This document shows, piece after piece, positions 9,832-20,480 of a DNA stretch of 64,000 bases (positions within the stretch are counted from its first letter, which is position 1; each line of letters begins with the position of its first letter). A program made the translations under genes and the position numbers. Origin of the DNA: JBGAPI01 sp044221335 (GTDB taxonomy: Bacteria > Pseudomonadota > Gammaproteobacteria > Xanthomonadales > Ahniellaceae). A model generated the notes under the pieces. It made no database searches. It was not told the origin of the DNA and saw nothing but the letters and a program-made list of their open reading frames with translations. Location of the stretch: assembly GCA_044221335.1 (NCBI GenBank), contig JBGAPI010000013.1:43256-107255 (forward strand), read 5' to 3'.

Positions 9832-11408
9832 ACCGTCGCAACGTCTTCCACGCCGATCGCCGCCGCTTCCTCAACCAGACCGTGCGCGCCGCGCTCGGTG
9901 GCGCAAGTCTCTACTCCGCGCTCGGCAACCTGCAGCTGGTCAATGCCGCGACCCGCCAGGCCAAGTACAGCTTCACCGACTACAAGGCGCTGGTCTGCGT
10001 GTTCCTGTACGGCGGCAACGATGGCTTCAACACCGTCGTGCCCTACACCCAGGCCAACTACAACGCCTTCTTCGGTGCCGGCGGCGTGCGGCCGCTGCTC
10101 AACCTGCCGCGTGCCAACCTGCGCCCGCTGAACATGACCGCCACCTCGGGCGACGGCATCCAGTACGCGCTGCACCCGCAGATGCCGGAGCTGGCCACGC
10201 TGTTCAACCAGGCCTCGAGCCCGCTTGCGATCCTCGCCAACGTCGGGACCCTGGTCGGTCCGGTCACCCAGAACCAGTACCTCAATTCCAATCCGGCACT
10301 CCCACCGCAGCTGTATTCGCATTCGGACCAGGCGGCCTATTGGCAGTCGTCGCCGCCGTCCAACACGCCGACCACCGGTTGGGGCGGTAAAATCTGCGAT
10401 CTGCTGAGCTCGGTGAATCCCGCCGGGGTGCCGATCATCACGTCGTTGTCGGGGCAGGATGCCTTCATCCGCGGCGACGTGGTCGACGGCTACATCATGA
10501 ACTCGCACGGAGCACTCACGCTCAATCGCCCCAACGATTCGGTCCCCAATCCGGGGAAGGACCTGACGGCCTCGTACAACGCGCTGGCGGGTAACAACAG
10601 CCAGGCGAACATGCTGGAGCGCACCTATGCGCGGACGGTGAATCACGCGATTTCCACGTCCCAGCTGATCAACGGCGCCCTGCCGGAGTTCACTCCGAAC
10701 CAGGGTTACCCCGACCTCTCCGGATTCTTCACCAACCATGCGAACAACGGCGACCTCGATCGCCAGCTGCTGACCGTTGCCCAGTTGATCTGGGCCGGAG
10801 CCACCAACAACGCCTCTGGCCTGACCGGCTCCAAGCGCCAGATCTTCTTCGTCAATGCCGGCGGCTACGACACGCACAGCGATCAGCTGAACCAGCAGGG
10901 CGGCGGTGGCAGCGTCGGGCGCGGCCTGTTGACCGCTTTGTCGCAGGCGCTGGACGGCTTCTACAAGGCCATGATCGATCGGGGATTGCAGAACAACGTC
11001 ACCCTGTTCACCGCGTCGGACTTCGGCCGCTCGATGACCAACAACTCCGACGGCACCGACCACGGCTGGTCCTCGCACCACTTCATCCTCGGTGGTGCGG
11101 TGCAGGGCGGCAAGTTCTACGGCAACGGCTGCGGCTTCAGCCCGGCGGCGAACTTCGGCACGGTGATGCCGAGCCTGACCAACCCGACGCCGTCGTCCTA
11201 CGGCGTGCCCTCGCCCAACAAGAACGACCCCGGCGACGGCAACGGCCGCCTGATCCCGACGACCTCGGTCGACCAGTACGGCGCGACGCTGGCCAACTGG
11301 TTCGGCCTGTCGGGTCCGGACATCGCGACGATCTTCCCGAACCTCAACCAGTTCTCGGCGTCGAGCGGCTACGACCCGGCGGCGGGGTATCTGAAGTTCC
11401 TGGCGTAG
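9828..11408 (+). CDS. DUF1501 family exported protein
   Basis: The 526-residue protein begins in the ATGA overlap with the DUF1800 gene. Its N-terminus has DRRRFLNQTVRAALGGASLYSAL, which resembles a twin-arginine signal with an RRxFL core and is usual for DUF1501. The body shows VFLYGGNDGFNTVVPY, then FVNAGGYDTHSDQ, TLFTASDFGRSM and DHGWSSHHFILGG. The conserved Asp/His residues fit the alkaline-phosphatase/sulfatase-like fold assigned to this family. No substrate is known. The pair DUF1800/DUF1501 is a recurrent two-gene unit in proteobacteria and planctomycetes. Confidence 0.93.
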   Translation: MNRRNVFHADRRRFLNQTVRAALGGASLYSALGNLQLVNAATRQAKYSFTDYKALVCVFLYGGNDGFNTVVPYTQANYNAFFGAGGVRPLLNLPRANLRPLNMTATSGDGIQYALHPQMPELATLFNQASSPLAILANVGTLVGPVTQNQYLNSNPALPPQLYSHSDQAAYWQSSPPSNTPTTGWGGKICDLLSSVNPAGVPIITSLSGQDAFIRGDVVDGYIMNSHGALTLNRPNDSVPNPGKDLTASYNALAGNNSQANMLERTYARTVNHAISTSQLINGALPEFTPNQGYPDLSGFFTNHANNGDLDRQLLTVAQLIWAGATNNASGLTGSKRQIFFVNAGGYDTHSDQLNQQGGGGSVGRGLLTALSQALDGFYKAMIDRGLQNNVTLFTASDFGRSMTNNSDGTDHGWSSHHFILGGAVQGGKFYGNGCGFSPAANFGTVMPSLTNPTPSSYGVPSPNKNDPGDGNGRLIPTTSVDQYGATLANWFGLSGPDIATIFPNLNQFSASSGYDPAAGYLKFLA

Positions 11409-11422
11409 GGTGCGCTTGCTCT

Positions 11423-11519
11423 TGTGGGAGGGGCGCAAGCCCCGATCGCGGCGCATCGATTCGCGCCGAAGCTCTGGGCTTGCGCCCCTCCCACATCGCG
11501 GCTTGCGCCGCTCCCACAA
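11423..11519. repeat. palindromic intergenic repeat, family B
   Basis: The stretch holds TGTGGGAGGGGCGCAAGCCC near its left end and the complementary GGGCTTGCGCCCCTCCCACA in the middle. A further half copy (GGCTTGCGCCGCTCCCACA) follows. It fills the gap between two convergent genes and could help terminate both. Other copies are at 16587, 28859 and 48218. Confidence 0.85.
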
Positions 11520-11523
11520 TCGC

Positions 11524-13146
11524 CTACGGCTCGTCGTCGCCACTCGCCGCCCGCTTGCCCGCCAGCCACACCGACGCCTTCCACAGCGCGACCTGCCGCT
11601 GCCGGAACGGCTGCGCGATCAGCGGGCCGGCGTCGCCGGCGGGCAGGTCGCCGCGCGGGTATTCGACCAGCAGGCCGTCGGGATTGGCCTCGGCCCAGGC
11701 CTCGACGCCGTCGCGCGGCAGCGCCTGAACCGGCGACGTGAGTCGACCGAGGAACTGGAACTGCCCCTCGTAGGTGCCGACGTGAGCGACCGGATGGCCG
11801 GCGCGCTGCGCATCGGCGATCGCCGTCGCGATCGCGGAGAGGTCGAAGCCGCGGTAGCCGCGTACGCTGAAGGCGGCGTGGGCGAAGGCGGTCGCGACAG
11901 TGGCGGCGCAGGCGATCGCGACGACCTGACGCGACAACGGCCGCGCGCGCCAGAGCGCGAGCGCGGACAGCGTCGTGGCGATGCCGTACCAGCGCGGCGC
12001 GACGGCCATGTCGTTCAGCCAGAGGAGCTTCGACGGCCAGCGCGCCAGCAGTTCCGGCAGGAAGGCGAGGCCGAGGCCGAGCACGAGCAGGGCGAGGCCG
12101 ACCAGCCAGGCCGGTCGCGCGTCGTCCCCGGGCCGTGCGACGAGCAGGCCGGCGAGCAGCACCGCGAAGCCGGCGAACTCCGGCAGCAGGTAGTAGACCT
12201 GCTTGCCGCTGACCACCGAGAACACGAGGAAGGTTGCCGCCAGCCAGACGACGCAGAAGCGGCTGCCGTCGTCGAGCGCGCCGCGCAGCTTCGCCAGCGC
12301 GGCGAGCGCCGGGCGCCAGTACAGCCAAGGGAACAGCAGCACCGGCAGTACCGGCACGACGTACCACCACAGCGGCCGCGCGTGGTCGAAGCTCTGCACC
12401 ACCCGGCCCGCGGTCTGCGTCCACAGCAGCATGTGGCGGTACTCGGGGCCGCCAAAGACCACCGCCGGCACGACCCACAGCGCGAACAACCCGGCGCCGG
12501 CGACGAGCGCGATCGCGCCATTGCGGTACCAGCGCAGCCGATCCTCCCGCGCGGCGGCGGCCCACCACGGCCCGGCGATCAGCGCCGGCGCGACGTGCAG
12601 CAGCATCACCGGGCCCTTGGTCAGCAGCCCGAGGGCGACCGCGACCGCGAAGCCGCGCCAGCTCGGCCGCGCCCCCGGGCGCTCGCCGCGTGCCATTGCC
12701 ACCAGCGCGCCGAGCACGCAGGCGGTCAGCAGGATCTCGTACATCAGCTGCAGCGCGAACAGGAAGTAGTAGGCGCCGCCGGCGAGGATCCACGGCGCCA
12801 GCCGGGCCGCGAGTGGCCGGTCCGGATACAGCGCACTGGCGAGCCGGCCGGCCAGCGCGAGCGTCGTCGCGCCGATCAGCACCTCGAGCGCGCGCGGCCA
12901 CAGATCGGACGGACCGGTGACGGCCCAGCCGGCGTGGATCAGCCAGTACAGCAGCGGCGTCTTGTGGCTGTAGGGCGCGCCGTTGAGGTAGGGCACCAGG
13001 AAGTCGCCGCGGATCCACATCTCCCAGGCCGCCGACAGCGTGCGGGTCGAATACAGCGGCTGCGGGCCGTGCAGGAAGATCGACACCCCGGCGACGGCGA
13101 GCCAGAACAGGCACCACAGCGGGACGCGTCGCGGGTCGAGGCTCAT
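11524..13146 (-). CDS. ArnT/PMT-type membrane glycosyltransferase (GT39/GT83-like)
   Basis: Starting at the ATG that overlaps the upstream gene's stop (13146), the product is 540 residues with a dozen hydrophobic helices. The first periplasmic loop carries WIRGDFLVPYLNGAPYSHKT followed by PLLYWL. This matches the active-site loop of polyprenyl-phosphate sugar transferases such as ArnT, although the leading acidic residue of the usual D-E-xR is not seen (LYSTRTLSAAWEMW). Such enzymes move a sugar from undecaprenyl phosphate to lipid A, protein or other envelope acceptors. The gene is the second of an operon after a CDP-glycerol transferase-like gene, so a surface-glycan role is likely. The acceptor is unknown. 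Confidence 0.85.
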   Translation of the reverse strand: MSLDPRRVPLWCLFWLAVAGVSIFLHGPQPLYSTRTLSAAWEMWIRGDFLVPYLNGAPYSHKTPLLYWLIHAGWAVTGPSDLWPRALEVLIGATTLALAGRLASALYPDRPLAARLAPWILAGGAYYFLFALQLMYEILLTACVLGALVAMARGERPGARPSWRGFAVAVALGLLTKGPVMLLHVAPALIAGPWWAAAAREDRLRWYRNGAIALVAGAGLFALWVVPAVVFGGPEYRHMLLWTQTAGRVVQSFDHARPLWWYVVPVLPVLLFPWLYWRPALAALAKLRGALDDGSRFCVVWLAATFLVFSVVSGKQVYYLLPEFAGFAVLLAGLLVARPGDDARPAWLVGLALLVLGLGLAFLPELLARWPSKLLWLNDMAVAPRWYGIATTLSALALWRARPLSRQVVAIACAATVATAFAHAAFSVRGYRGFDLSAIATAIADAQRAGHPVAHVGTYEGQFQFLGRLTSPVQALPRDGVEAWAEANPDGLLVEYPRGDLPAGDAGPLIAQPFRQRQVALWKASVWLAGKRAASGDDEP

Positions 13147-14210
13147 GGCTTCCAGTATCCCAGCTTCGCCCGCATCTCCAGGCGGCGCCACAGGTTGAGC
13201 GGCTTTGGGCGAAGGCCGCTGCGGCCGTCGGCGAGAAACGCATCGACCGCGGCCAGCACGCGTTCGCTGGCGCGACCGTCGCGCTCGGGATGGATCGCGT
13301 CGGCGTTGGCGGCGAGGGCGGCGCGGAGCGTCTCGTCGGGCGACAGCGCGCGCGACAGCGCCGCCGGCAGCTCCGCGACCTCGCGCACGTCGAGCATGTA
13401 GGGCTTCGGTGCACGGTTGCGGAAGGTCACCACCGGCCGGCCCTGCACCGCGAACTCCGGAAGGATCGACGAGGTGTCGGCGAGCAGCACCTCGGCGGCG
13501 GCGAGCATCGCCACCAGCTGTTCGGTCTCGACGAACGCCGCGTTGCGGCCGGCCAGTGCGCGGTAGCGCTCGGTCAGCTCGCGCGGACATTTCGGGTGCA
13601 GCGTGAGCAGCCAGAAATGCTCGCCGCGGGCGATCTCGGCGGCCAGCCAGTCGAACAGCAGGGGCGCACAGGACAGACGCTCGGTGAAGGTCGAGCCGAA
13701 CGCCAGCACCCGCCGCCCCGCCGCCGGGGCACGCAGTCCGGCGATCGTGGCGGCGTCGGGACGGAACAGCGGATCGAGCTTCGGCCAGCCGGTCTCGGCG
13801 ACGCGGAAATGCGGGTCGCGCGCGGCGATCGCCTGGAACGGCGCCGTGGTCGCCGGTCCCTGGGTGCAATACAGGTCGAACAGGCCGCGGATGCGGAAGT
13901 GGCCCTTGGCCTCGGAGCGCTTCTCGACGTTGAAGCCGTGGAAGACCTGCACCTTGATCCCGGGGAAGAACCCGGGAATCCAGTTGCTCGCCGCGAGCGA
14001 GGCCTCGGCGTCGAAGCGGCGCACCGCGTCGACGCTGTCGAGCAGCCGGCCGAGGTGCTCCTCGTGGATCGACCGGTCCGGCAGGTCGAAGCCATGCAGG
14101 AACCAGGCGACCTCGTCGCCACGCGCCCGCGCGGCGCGCGCCAGCGGGGCCAGGATCGGAATGGCGTAGCGCTCGGCGCCGAACAGCAGCAGGCGGCGGC
14201 CGGAACTCAT
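13143..14210 (-). CDS. CDP-glycerol:glycerophosphotransferase family protein
   Basis: The 355-residue protein resembles the C-terminal domain of CDP-glycerol glycerophosphotransferases (TagB/TagF family). Visible motifs are VFHGFNVEKRSEAKGHFRIRG with the conserved His-Gly near residue 89, FGSTFTE, LTLHPKCP near 206, and LLADTSSILPEFAVQGRPVVTFRN near 237. That last motif is the conserved DxSS nucleotide/polyol-phosphate site. There is no signal peptide, so it probably works at the inner face of the membrane. In Gram-negatives such enzymes decorate surface glycans with glycerol phosphate. Its stop overlaps the start of the ArnT-like gene (ATGA), so the two are translationally coupled. Confidence 0.85.
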   Translation of the reverse strand: MSSGRRLLLFGAERYAIPILAPLARAARARGDEVAWFLHGFDLPDRSIHEEHLGRLLDSVDAVRRFDAEASLAASNWIPGFFPGIKVQVFHGFNVEKRSEAKGHFRIRGLFDLYCTQGPATTAPFQAIAARDPHFRVAETGWPKLDPLFRPDAATIAGLRAPAAGRRVLAFGSTFTERLSCAPLLFDWLAAEIARGEHFWLLTLHPKCPRELTERYRALAGRNAAFVETEQLVAMLAAAEVLLADTSSILPEFAVQGRPVVTFRNRAPKPYMLDVREVAELPAALSRALSPDETLRAALAANADAIHPERDGRASERVLAAVDAFLADGRSGLRPKPLNLWRRLEMRAKLGYWKP

Positions 14211-14249
14211 CGGCTGGCCCTCGTCACCACGTGGCGGCGCCGGATCGCT

Positions 14250-14777
14250 TCAACCGAGATACTCGTTCTTCAGGCGCACGTAGTGCATCGCGGAATACTG
14301 CAGCTGCTCGATCTGGGTGTCGGTCAGCCGCCGCACCAGCCGTGCCGGATTGCCGAGCCACAGCTCGCCGCTGCCGACGACCTTGCCCGGCGACACCACC
14401 GCGCCGGCACCGACGAAGGCATGCTTCTTCACGACCGCGCCGTCGAGCACGGTCGCGTGCATTCCGATGAGGCAGCAGTCCTCGAGCGTGCAGGCGTGGA
14501 TCACCGCCGCATGGCCGATGGTGACGTCGTCGCCGATCAGCGTCGGAAAGCCCTCGGGCGTGTAGGTACCGTCGTGGGTGACGTGGACGATGGTGCCGTC
14601 CTGGATGTTGGTCCGCTTCCCGATGCGGATGTGCATGACGTCGCCGCGCACCACCGTGCCCGGCCAGATCGAGGAGTCGTCGCCGATCTCGACGTCGCCG
14701 ATCACGGTCGCGGCGGGATCGACGTAGACGCCCGCGCCGAGCTTCGGCAGGCGGCCTTTGTAGGGACGGATGTTCAT
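14250..14777 (-). CDS. gamma-class carbonic anhydrase family protein
   Basis: From the ATG at 14777 the product is 175 residues, the usual length for YrdA/CaiE-like proteins. The left-handed beta-helix hexapeptide pattern runs from about residue 10 to 150. The three zinc-binding histidines are visible: one in TIVHVTHDG near 70 and two in IGHAAVIHACTLED near 88-93. It should form a trimer with zinc at the subunit interfaces; activity in this subfamily is often weak or undetected. An in-frame ATG 33 bp upstream is less likely because the conserved start MNIRPYKGRLP fits family members. The gene lies 39 bp upstream of the glycerophosphotransferase gene, on the same strand. Confidence 0.92.
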   Translation of the reverse strand: MNIRPYKGRLPKLGAGVYVDPAATVIGDVEIGDDSSIWPGTVVRGDVMHIRIGKRTNIQDGTIVHVTHDGTYTPEGFPTLIGDDVTIGHAAVIHACTLEDCCLIGMHATVLDGAVVKKHAFVGAGAVVSPGKVVGSGELWLGNPARLVRRLTDTQIEQLQYSAMHYVRLKNEYLG

Positions 14778-14879
14778 GGTCGGGCGTCGGTGGGCGAATG
14801 GGCCGGACATTGTGCCATCGGTCGCCCTGCCCCGAGGTCACGGATTGAGCCGTGGCCGCGCTTTTGGCACTCTGCCGGG

Positions 14880-15719
14880 ATGCTCACCGACGAAGCGCTC
14901 CGCCACTTCCACGAGCACGGCTACGTCACCTTGCCGGGCTTCAAGTCCGCCGCCGAGATCGCGGCGCTGCGGGCACGCGCCGACGAGATCGTCGAGGCCT
15001 TCGACGCCGACCGCCATCGCAGCATCTTCACCACCCGCGACCAGGCGCTCGCCACCGACCGCTATTTCCTCGACTCGGCCGACGCGGTGTGCTGCTTCTT
15101 CGAGGAGGAAGCCTTCGCCGAGGACGGCACGCTGCGCCAGGCCAAGGCGCTGTCGATCAACAAGATCGGCCACGCGCTGCACGATCGCGACCCGGTGTTC
15201 GACGCCTTCTCGCGCGGCCCCGCGCTGGACGCGATCGCTCGAGCCCTGGGTCTGGTCGAGCCCCTGATCTGGCAGTCGATGTACATCTTCAAGCAGCCCG
15301 GCATCGGCGGCGAGGTCGGCTGGCACCAGGACGCGACCTTCTTCGACACCGTGCCGACCAGCGTGACGACGTTCTGGTTCGCGCTGGAGGACGCCAGCCT
15401 CGCCAACGGCTGCCTGTGGGTCGAGCCCGGCGGCCACCGCGGCCCCTTGCGGCAGCGCTTCGTGCGCGACGGCGACCGCGTCGAGATGCACGCGCTCGAC
15501 CCGACGCCCTGGCCCGGTCCCGACGGCGCGCGCCCCCTCGAAGTGCCGGCCGGGACGCTGGTCTGCTTCCACGGCCTGCTGCCGCACTACAGCGCGCCGA
15601 ACCGCTCGGCGATCTCGCGCCACGCCTACACCCTGCATGTCACCGACGCGCGCTGTCATTACGCCGAATCGAACTGGCTCCGGCGCGAAGCGTCATTTCC
15701 GGTGCGCGGCTTCGTGTAG
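14880..15719 (+). CDS. phytanoyl-CoA dioxygenase (PhyH) family protein
   Basis: The 279-residue product is a non-haem Fe(II)/2-oxoglutarate oxygenase. The N-terminus HFHEHGYVTLPGF is the usual PhyH opening. The iron ligands are in WHQDATFF (His and Asp) near residue 158, and the distal His with the 2-oxoglutarate-binding Arg is in FHGLLPHYSAPNRSAISRHAY near 241. CLWVEPGGHRGP, also conserved, precedes the distal motif. Substrates in this family are varied (fatty acyl-CoA, ectoine, small metabolites), so the substrate cannot be named. The gene stands alone, divergent from the carbonic anhydrase gene with about 100 bp between starts. Confidence 0.88.
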   Translation: MLTDEALRHFHEHGYVTLPGFKSAAEIAALRARADEIVEAFDADRHRSIFTTRDQALATDRYFLDSADAVCCFFEEEAFAEDGTLRQAKALSINKIGHALHDRDPVFDAFSRGPALDAIARALGLVEPLIWQSMYIFKQPGIGGEVGWHQDATFFDTVPTSVTTFWFALEDASLANGCLWVEPGGHRGPLRQRFVRDGDRVEMHALDPTPWPGPDGARPLEVPAGTLVCFHGLLPHYSAPNRSAISRHAYTLHVTDARCHYAESNWLRREASFPVRGFV

Positions 15720-15836
15720 GGCGCGCACTGCGCGCCATCGCGAAACCCCCGCGGACTCGCGTCGATCCCCCGATCGCCATCGCAGCGCATCCATCCGAGC
15801 CCGTCGCGACGGCACGCAGGGCGCGCGCTGCGAACT
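15716..15836. repeat. intergenic repeat, family C (degenerate)
   Basis: The gap between two convergent genes begins GTAGGGCGCGCACTGCGCGC followed by CATCGCGA and ends with GCGCGCGCTGCGAACTACGG, a broken inverted copy. Better-preserved copies lie at 27395, 35649 and 46912. The stop codons of both flanking genes sit at the repeat edges. Confidence 0.6.
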
Positions 15837-16281
15837 ACGGCCGGAACTTGTCCCGCCGGTCGCGCTGCAGCTTCTGCTCCGTGAAGATCTTCGTGATCAG
15901 GCCCTTCGCGGTCTGCGCCTTGAACCAGGCCCACAGGATTGCGGGCAGATTCATGATCGGAACCAGGAAGGCGAGCAGGAAGAACAGCTGCACCGAGGCC
16001 GTGATCCGCGCGCCCATGTATTTCCCGATGCCCTCATAGCGACTGTCGGCGAGGGCCAGATCGAGCTGGCGGTAGACCATCAGGAAGCCGACGATGCCGA
16101 AGGCCGCGGCGATCACCCACGCCAGGCCCATGAAGGTCTTGTTGAACAGCGGCAGCGTCGGCATCGCCAGGCGGATCAGGTAGGGCGACTCGGCGACGAA
16201 GGCGATGAACAGGACCCACTGGGCGAAGCTGAGATTGCGCTTCAGGCGTTCGTAGGCGGCGTTCTCGCGAAGCTGGCTCAT
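15835..16281 (-). CDS. small membrane protein, unknown function
   Basis: The 148-residue protein begins MSQLRENAAYERLKRNLSF at 16281. Three hydrophobic segments are visible: QWVLFIAFVAESPYLI, FMGLAWVIAAAFGIVGFLMVY and SVQLFFLLAFLVPIMNLPAILWAWF. The C-terminus (FTEQKLQRDRRDKFRP) is strongly basic and likely cytoplasmic. I do not recognise the family. It lies about 100 bp downstream of the CPXCG gene on the same strand and may be co-transcribed with it. Confidence 0.8.
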   Translation of the reverse strand: MSQLRENAAYERLKRNLSFAQWVLFIAFVAESPYLIRLAMPTLPLFNKTFMGLAWVIAAAFGIVGFLMVYRQLDLALADSRYEGIGKYMGARITASVQLFFLLAFLVPIMNLPAILWAWFKAQTAKGLITKIFTEQKLQRDRRDKFRP

Positions 16282-16387
16282 CGGGGTGGAGACGGCAGTG
16301 AATGGGCCGCGAATCGTAGCGAAAGACCTTGGGGCGGGCACGGCCTGCGGTGGCCGCGGCGCATCGCGATGGCGGGCCGGACCCGTC

Positions 16388-16576
16388 CTACGAATCGGCG
16401 ATGGCGTCGATCGCGACCAGCCCGTTCTCGTCGCACTCGACCACCAGCAGCATCGGCTTGCAGCACACGCTGCAGTCCTCCACGTAGCGCTGCCGCTCGA
16501 CCGAGCCGTCGATCTCGACCTCGATCTCTTCGCCGCAGTAGGGGCAACTGATCTGGGCGAATTCGAGCGACGACAT
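16388..16576 (-). CDS. CPXCG motif-containing cysteine-rich protein
   Basis: This is a 62-residue zinc-ribbon-like protein with two knuckles, CPYCG near residue 11 and CSVCCKP near 35. They are separated by an acidic strand (EEIEVEIDGS). Length and motif order fit the CPXCG family common in gammaproteobacteria, especially xanthomonads. Its function is not known; zinc binding is expected from the cysteines. The start at 16576 is chosen because family members begin a few residues before the first knuckle. Family B repeats lie directly upstream. Confidence 0.85.
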   Translation of the reverse strand: MSSLEFAQISCPYCGEEIEVEIDGSVERQRYVEDCSVCCKPMLLVVECDENGLVAIDAIADS

Positions 16577-16586
16577 GGCCAATCCT

Positions 16587-16741
16587 TGTGGGAGCGGCGC
16601 GAGCCGCGATGTTTGAGGGGCGCGAGCCCCGATCGTAACGCCAGTCCGAAGCGTCGCGATCGGGGCTTGCGCCCCTCCCACAAAGGCATCGGGGCTCGCG
16701 CCCCCTCCCACAAGAGCATCGGGGCTTGCGCCGCTCCTGCG
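16587..16741. repeat. palindromic intergenic repeats, family B, several copies
   Basis: About four half copies follow one another: TGTGGGAGCGGCGCGAGCCG, then GGGGCTTGCGCCCCTCCCAC, GGGGCTCGCGCCCCCTCCCA and GGGGCTTGCGCCGCTCC. The first pairs with the later ones. The array separates the porin gene from the CPXCG gene, both read leftwards. Confidence 0.85.
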
Positions 16742-16750
16742 ACAGTCGAG

Positions 16751-18094
16751 CTAGAACGAGTACTTCGCGACCAGGTGCACCCGGTTCTCGTCGCCGTCCG
16801 CACCGCTTTCGAGCTCCCGTCGCGCGTGGATGAACTCGACGCCGACGTCGACCTTCGGGGCCGGGGTGTAGAACAGGTTGGCGTGCAGGCTGGACGAGGA
16901 CTTCGAGGCGTTGGCGCCGCCGGTGGCGAGGTCGTTGTCGTAGCGCTCGGCGGCGTAGAACAGGTTGCCGCGCACGGTGTCGTTGAACAGGTGGCGGTAG
17001 CCGACGAAACCGGCCCAGCCGCGCAGCGCGTCGAGATTGCCGGAGGCGTCGACGACCGCGTCGTTGGCGAAGTTGAGGGCGACGTAGCGGCCGAAGCCGC
17101 GGCCACCGGTCAGGCCCCAGCGCAGGTCATCCTTGCCGACCATGTACTTGCCGGTGAAGCTCGCCGCGGCTCCGACCACGCTGTCGTCGATCGCAGTGCT
17201 GCCGACCGTCTGGTAGCGGATCTGCCGGAGCAGGCCGCCGAGCGACATCGAGCCCCAGTCGCCCTTCCAGGTGTACTTCGCGGTGAGGTCGGGAAGGTTG
17301 TTGTCGTCGGAGGAGATCCTTGTTCCGCCGTGGAAGGGCGTGATCGTGCTCTCCGGATTCTCCAGCGAGAACGACCAGGGGCCGTGGGTGTAGCGCACCT
17401 GCGGCTGCCGCACGAACACGGTGCCGTCGGTCGGACCGATCAGGTCGGCGGACTCGGTCAGCGCGTTCACGTCCATGAAGTTCGACCAGGTCTGGCCGAC
17501 CAGCCAGTGGTCCCAGTAGGCATAGGCATGGCGCAGCGTCGCGCCGTAGGTATTGGTCGCGCGCTGGTCGCCGAGCGAGGCGCCGAAGAAGTCGAACTCG
17601 ACGTGCGCGCCGGCCTTGCCGCCGGACGCGGTCGGGCTGTTCACCTCGAACCACAGCCGCGAGAACTGCGCGTGGCCGTTGAGGTCGGTGCCTTCGCTCT
17701 TCGCGCCGACCGGGATCAGTCCCGGGATGTAGAGGTCGCGCGCCGTCGAACTGTCGGCGATCTCGCCGTCGCTGGTCTTGGTGTACAGACCTTCCAGCTT
17801 GACGAAGCCGCCGAAGGTGAACTTGGTGCCGGCGGCGGCACCCGGCGTGATCGTCGTGTCCTGGATCGGCGCCGGCGCGCCGGGCTTGGCGGGCGCCGCG
17901 GCGACGGCCGGGGCCGCCGGCGCGCTCCTCTGCGCCTTCAGTTCGGCGAGTACCGCCTGCAGCTGCTTCTCCAGTTCGGTCACGCGCGCCTCGAGCTGGA
18001 CCTCCTTCGCGCTGTCGGCATAGGCGAAGTCGGCACCGAGGGAGGAGGCCGCCAGCAGGGCGGTCAACACGAGGTAACGGGGCAGTGGGGTCAT
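16751..18094 (-). CDS. DcaP-like outer-membrane porin
   Basis: The 447-residue protein opens with a signal peptide (MTPLPRYLVLTALLAASSLG, cleavage near AYA-DS). A short coiled coil, EVQLEARVTELEKQLQAVLA, follows at about 32-52, then an Ala/Pro linker, then a beta-rich barrel from about residue 88. It ends in VHLVAKYSF, with the terminal Phe needed for BAM-dependent insertion. Helix, linker and barrel in this order match trimeric DcaP-type porins, which pass dicarboxylates and other anions. It is divergent from acs with 271 bp between starts. A role in uptake of organic acids alongside acetate metabolism is plausible but not shown. Confidence 0.85.
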   Translation of the reverse strand: MTPLPRYLVLTALLAASSLGADFAYADSAKEVQLEARVTELEKQLQAVLAELKAQRSAPAAPAVAAAPAKPGAPAPIQDTTITPGAAAGTKFTFGGFVKLEGLYTKTSDGEIADSSTARDLYIPGLIPVGAKSEGTDLNGHAQFSRLWFEVNSPTASGGKAGAHVEFDFFGASLGDQRATNTYGATLRHAYAYWDHWLVGQTWSNFMDVNALTESADLIGPTDGTVFVRQPQVRYTHGPWSFSLENPESTITPFHGGTRISSDDNNLPDLTAKYTWKGDWGSMSLGGLLRQIRYQTVGSTAIDDSVVGAAASFTGKYMVGKDDLRWGLTGGRGFGRYVALNFANDAVVDASGNLDALRGWAGFVGYRHLFNDTVRGNLFYAAERYDNDLATGGANASKSSSSLHANLFYTPAPKVDVGVEFIHARRELESGADGDENRVHLVAKYSF

Positions 18095-18365
18095 CGGGAT
18101 CGCTCCATCCGAAGTCTGGGAACAGTGTTGTTCCGTGGGCCCGCGGGGTTCTTGTCCCAGGTCAGGTCGGCGCTGGATTCCCGCGATGAACCGGCGGCGG
18201 GCGATCCACGTTCCTCCCCGAGCGTGGCGGCGACCGCACGATGCGCGCCGCAGCCGGAGGCGGCCATACGCCTTTGGTCGAATTCGCCGCGGAATCCGAC
18301 TAAGGTCTAGTGCCCAGCGCGCGTGTTGCGGCGCAAGGTGACGTCCTCGAAACCGGAGCATCGCG

Positions 18366-20306
<1,941 letters not shown>

Positions 20307-20346
20307 ACCGTCTTCGGCGCGCCGTTCGCCCGGCGCGCGACTCTCC

Positions 20347-20445
20347 CGTCATTGCGAGCGCAGCGAAGCAATCCAGCGCCTTGCTCTGGCACTGGAGTGT
20401 CGAAACGCGAAGGCTCTGGACTGCTTCGCTGCGCCCGCAATGACG
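20347..20445. repeat. palindromic intergenic repeat, family A
   Basis: This is a full copy, from CGTCATTGCGAGCGCAGCGA to its complement ending GCAATGACG. Inner arms GCAATCCAGCGCCTTGC and AAGGCTCTGGACTGC pair. It separates acs from the crbR-like gene. Confidence 0.85.
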
Positions 20446-20480
20446 ATTCCGTGTTTCCTGATCGCCGAACGCCGACCCTG

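Noticed and set aside
18299..18311. ACTA-N5-TAGT as a CrbR operator upstream of acs
   Set aside because: The arms are only 4 bp, I know no confirmed CrbR consensus to match, and no second copy is evident before actP. I mention it only in the acs entry.
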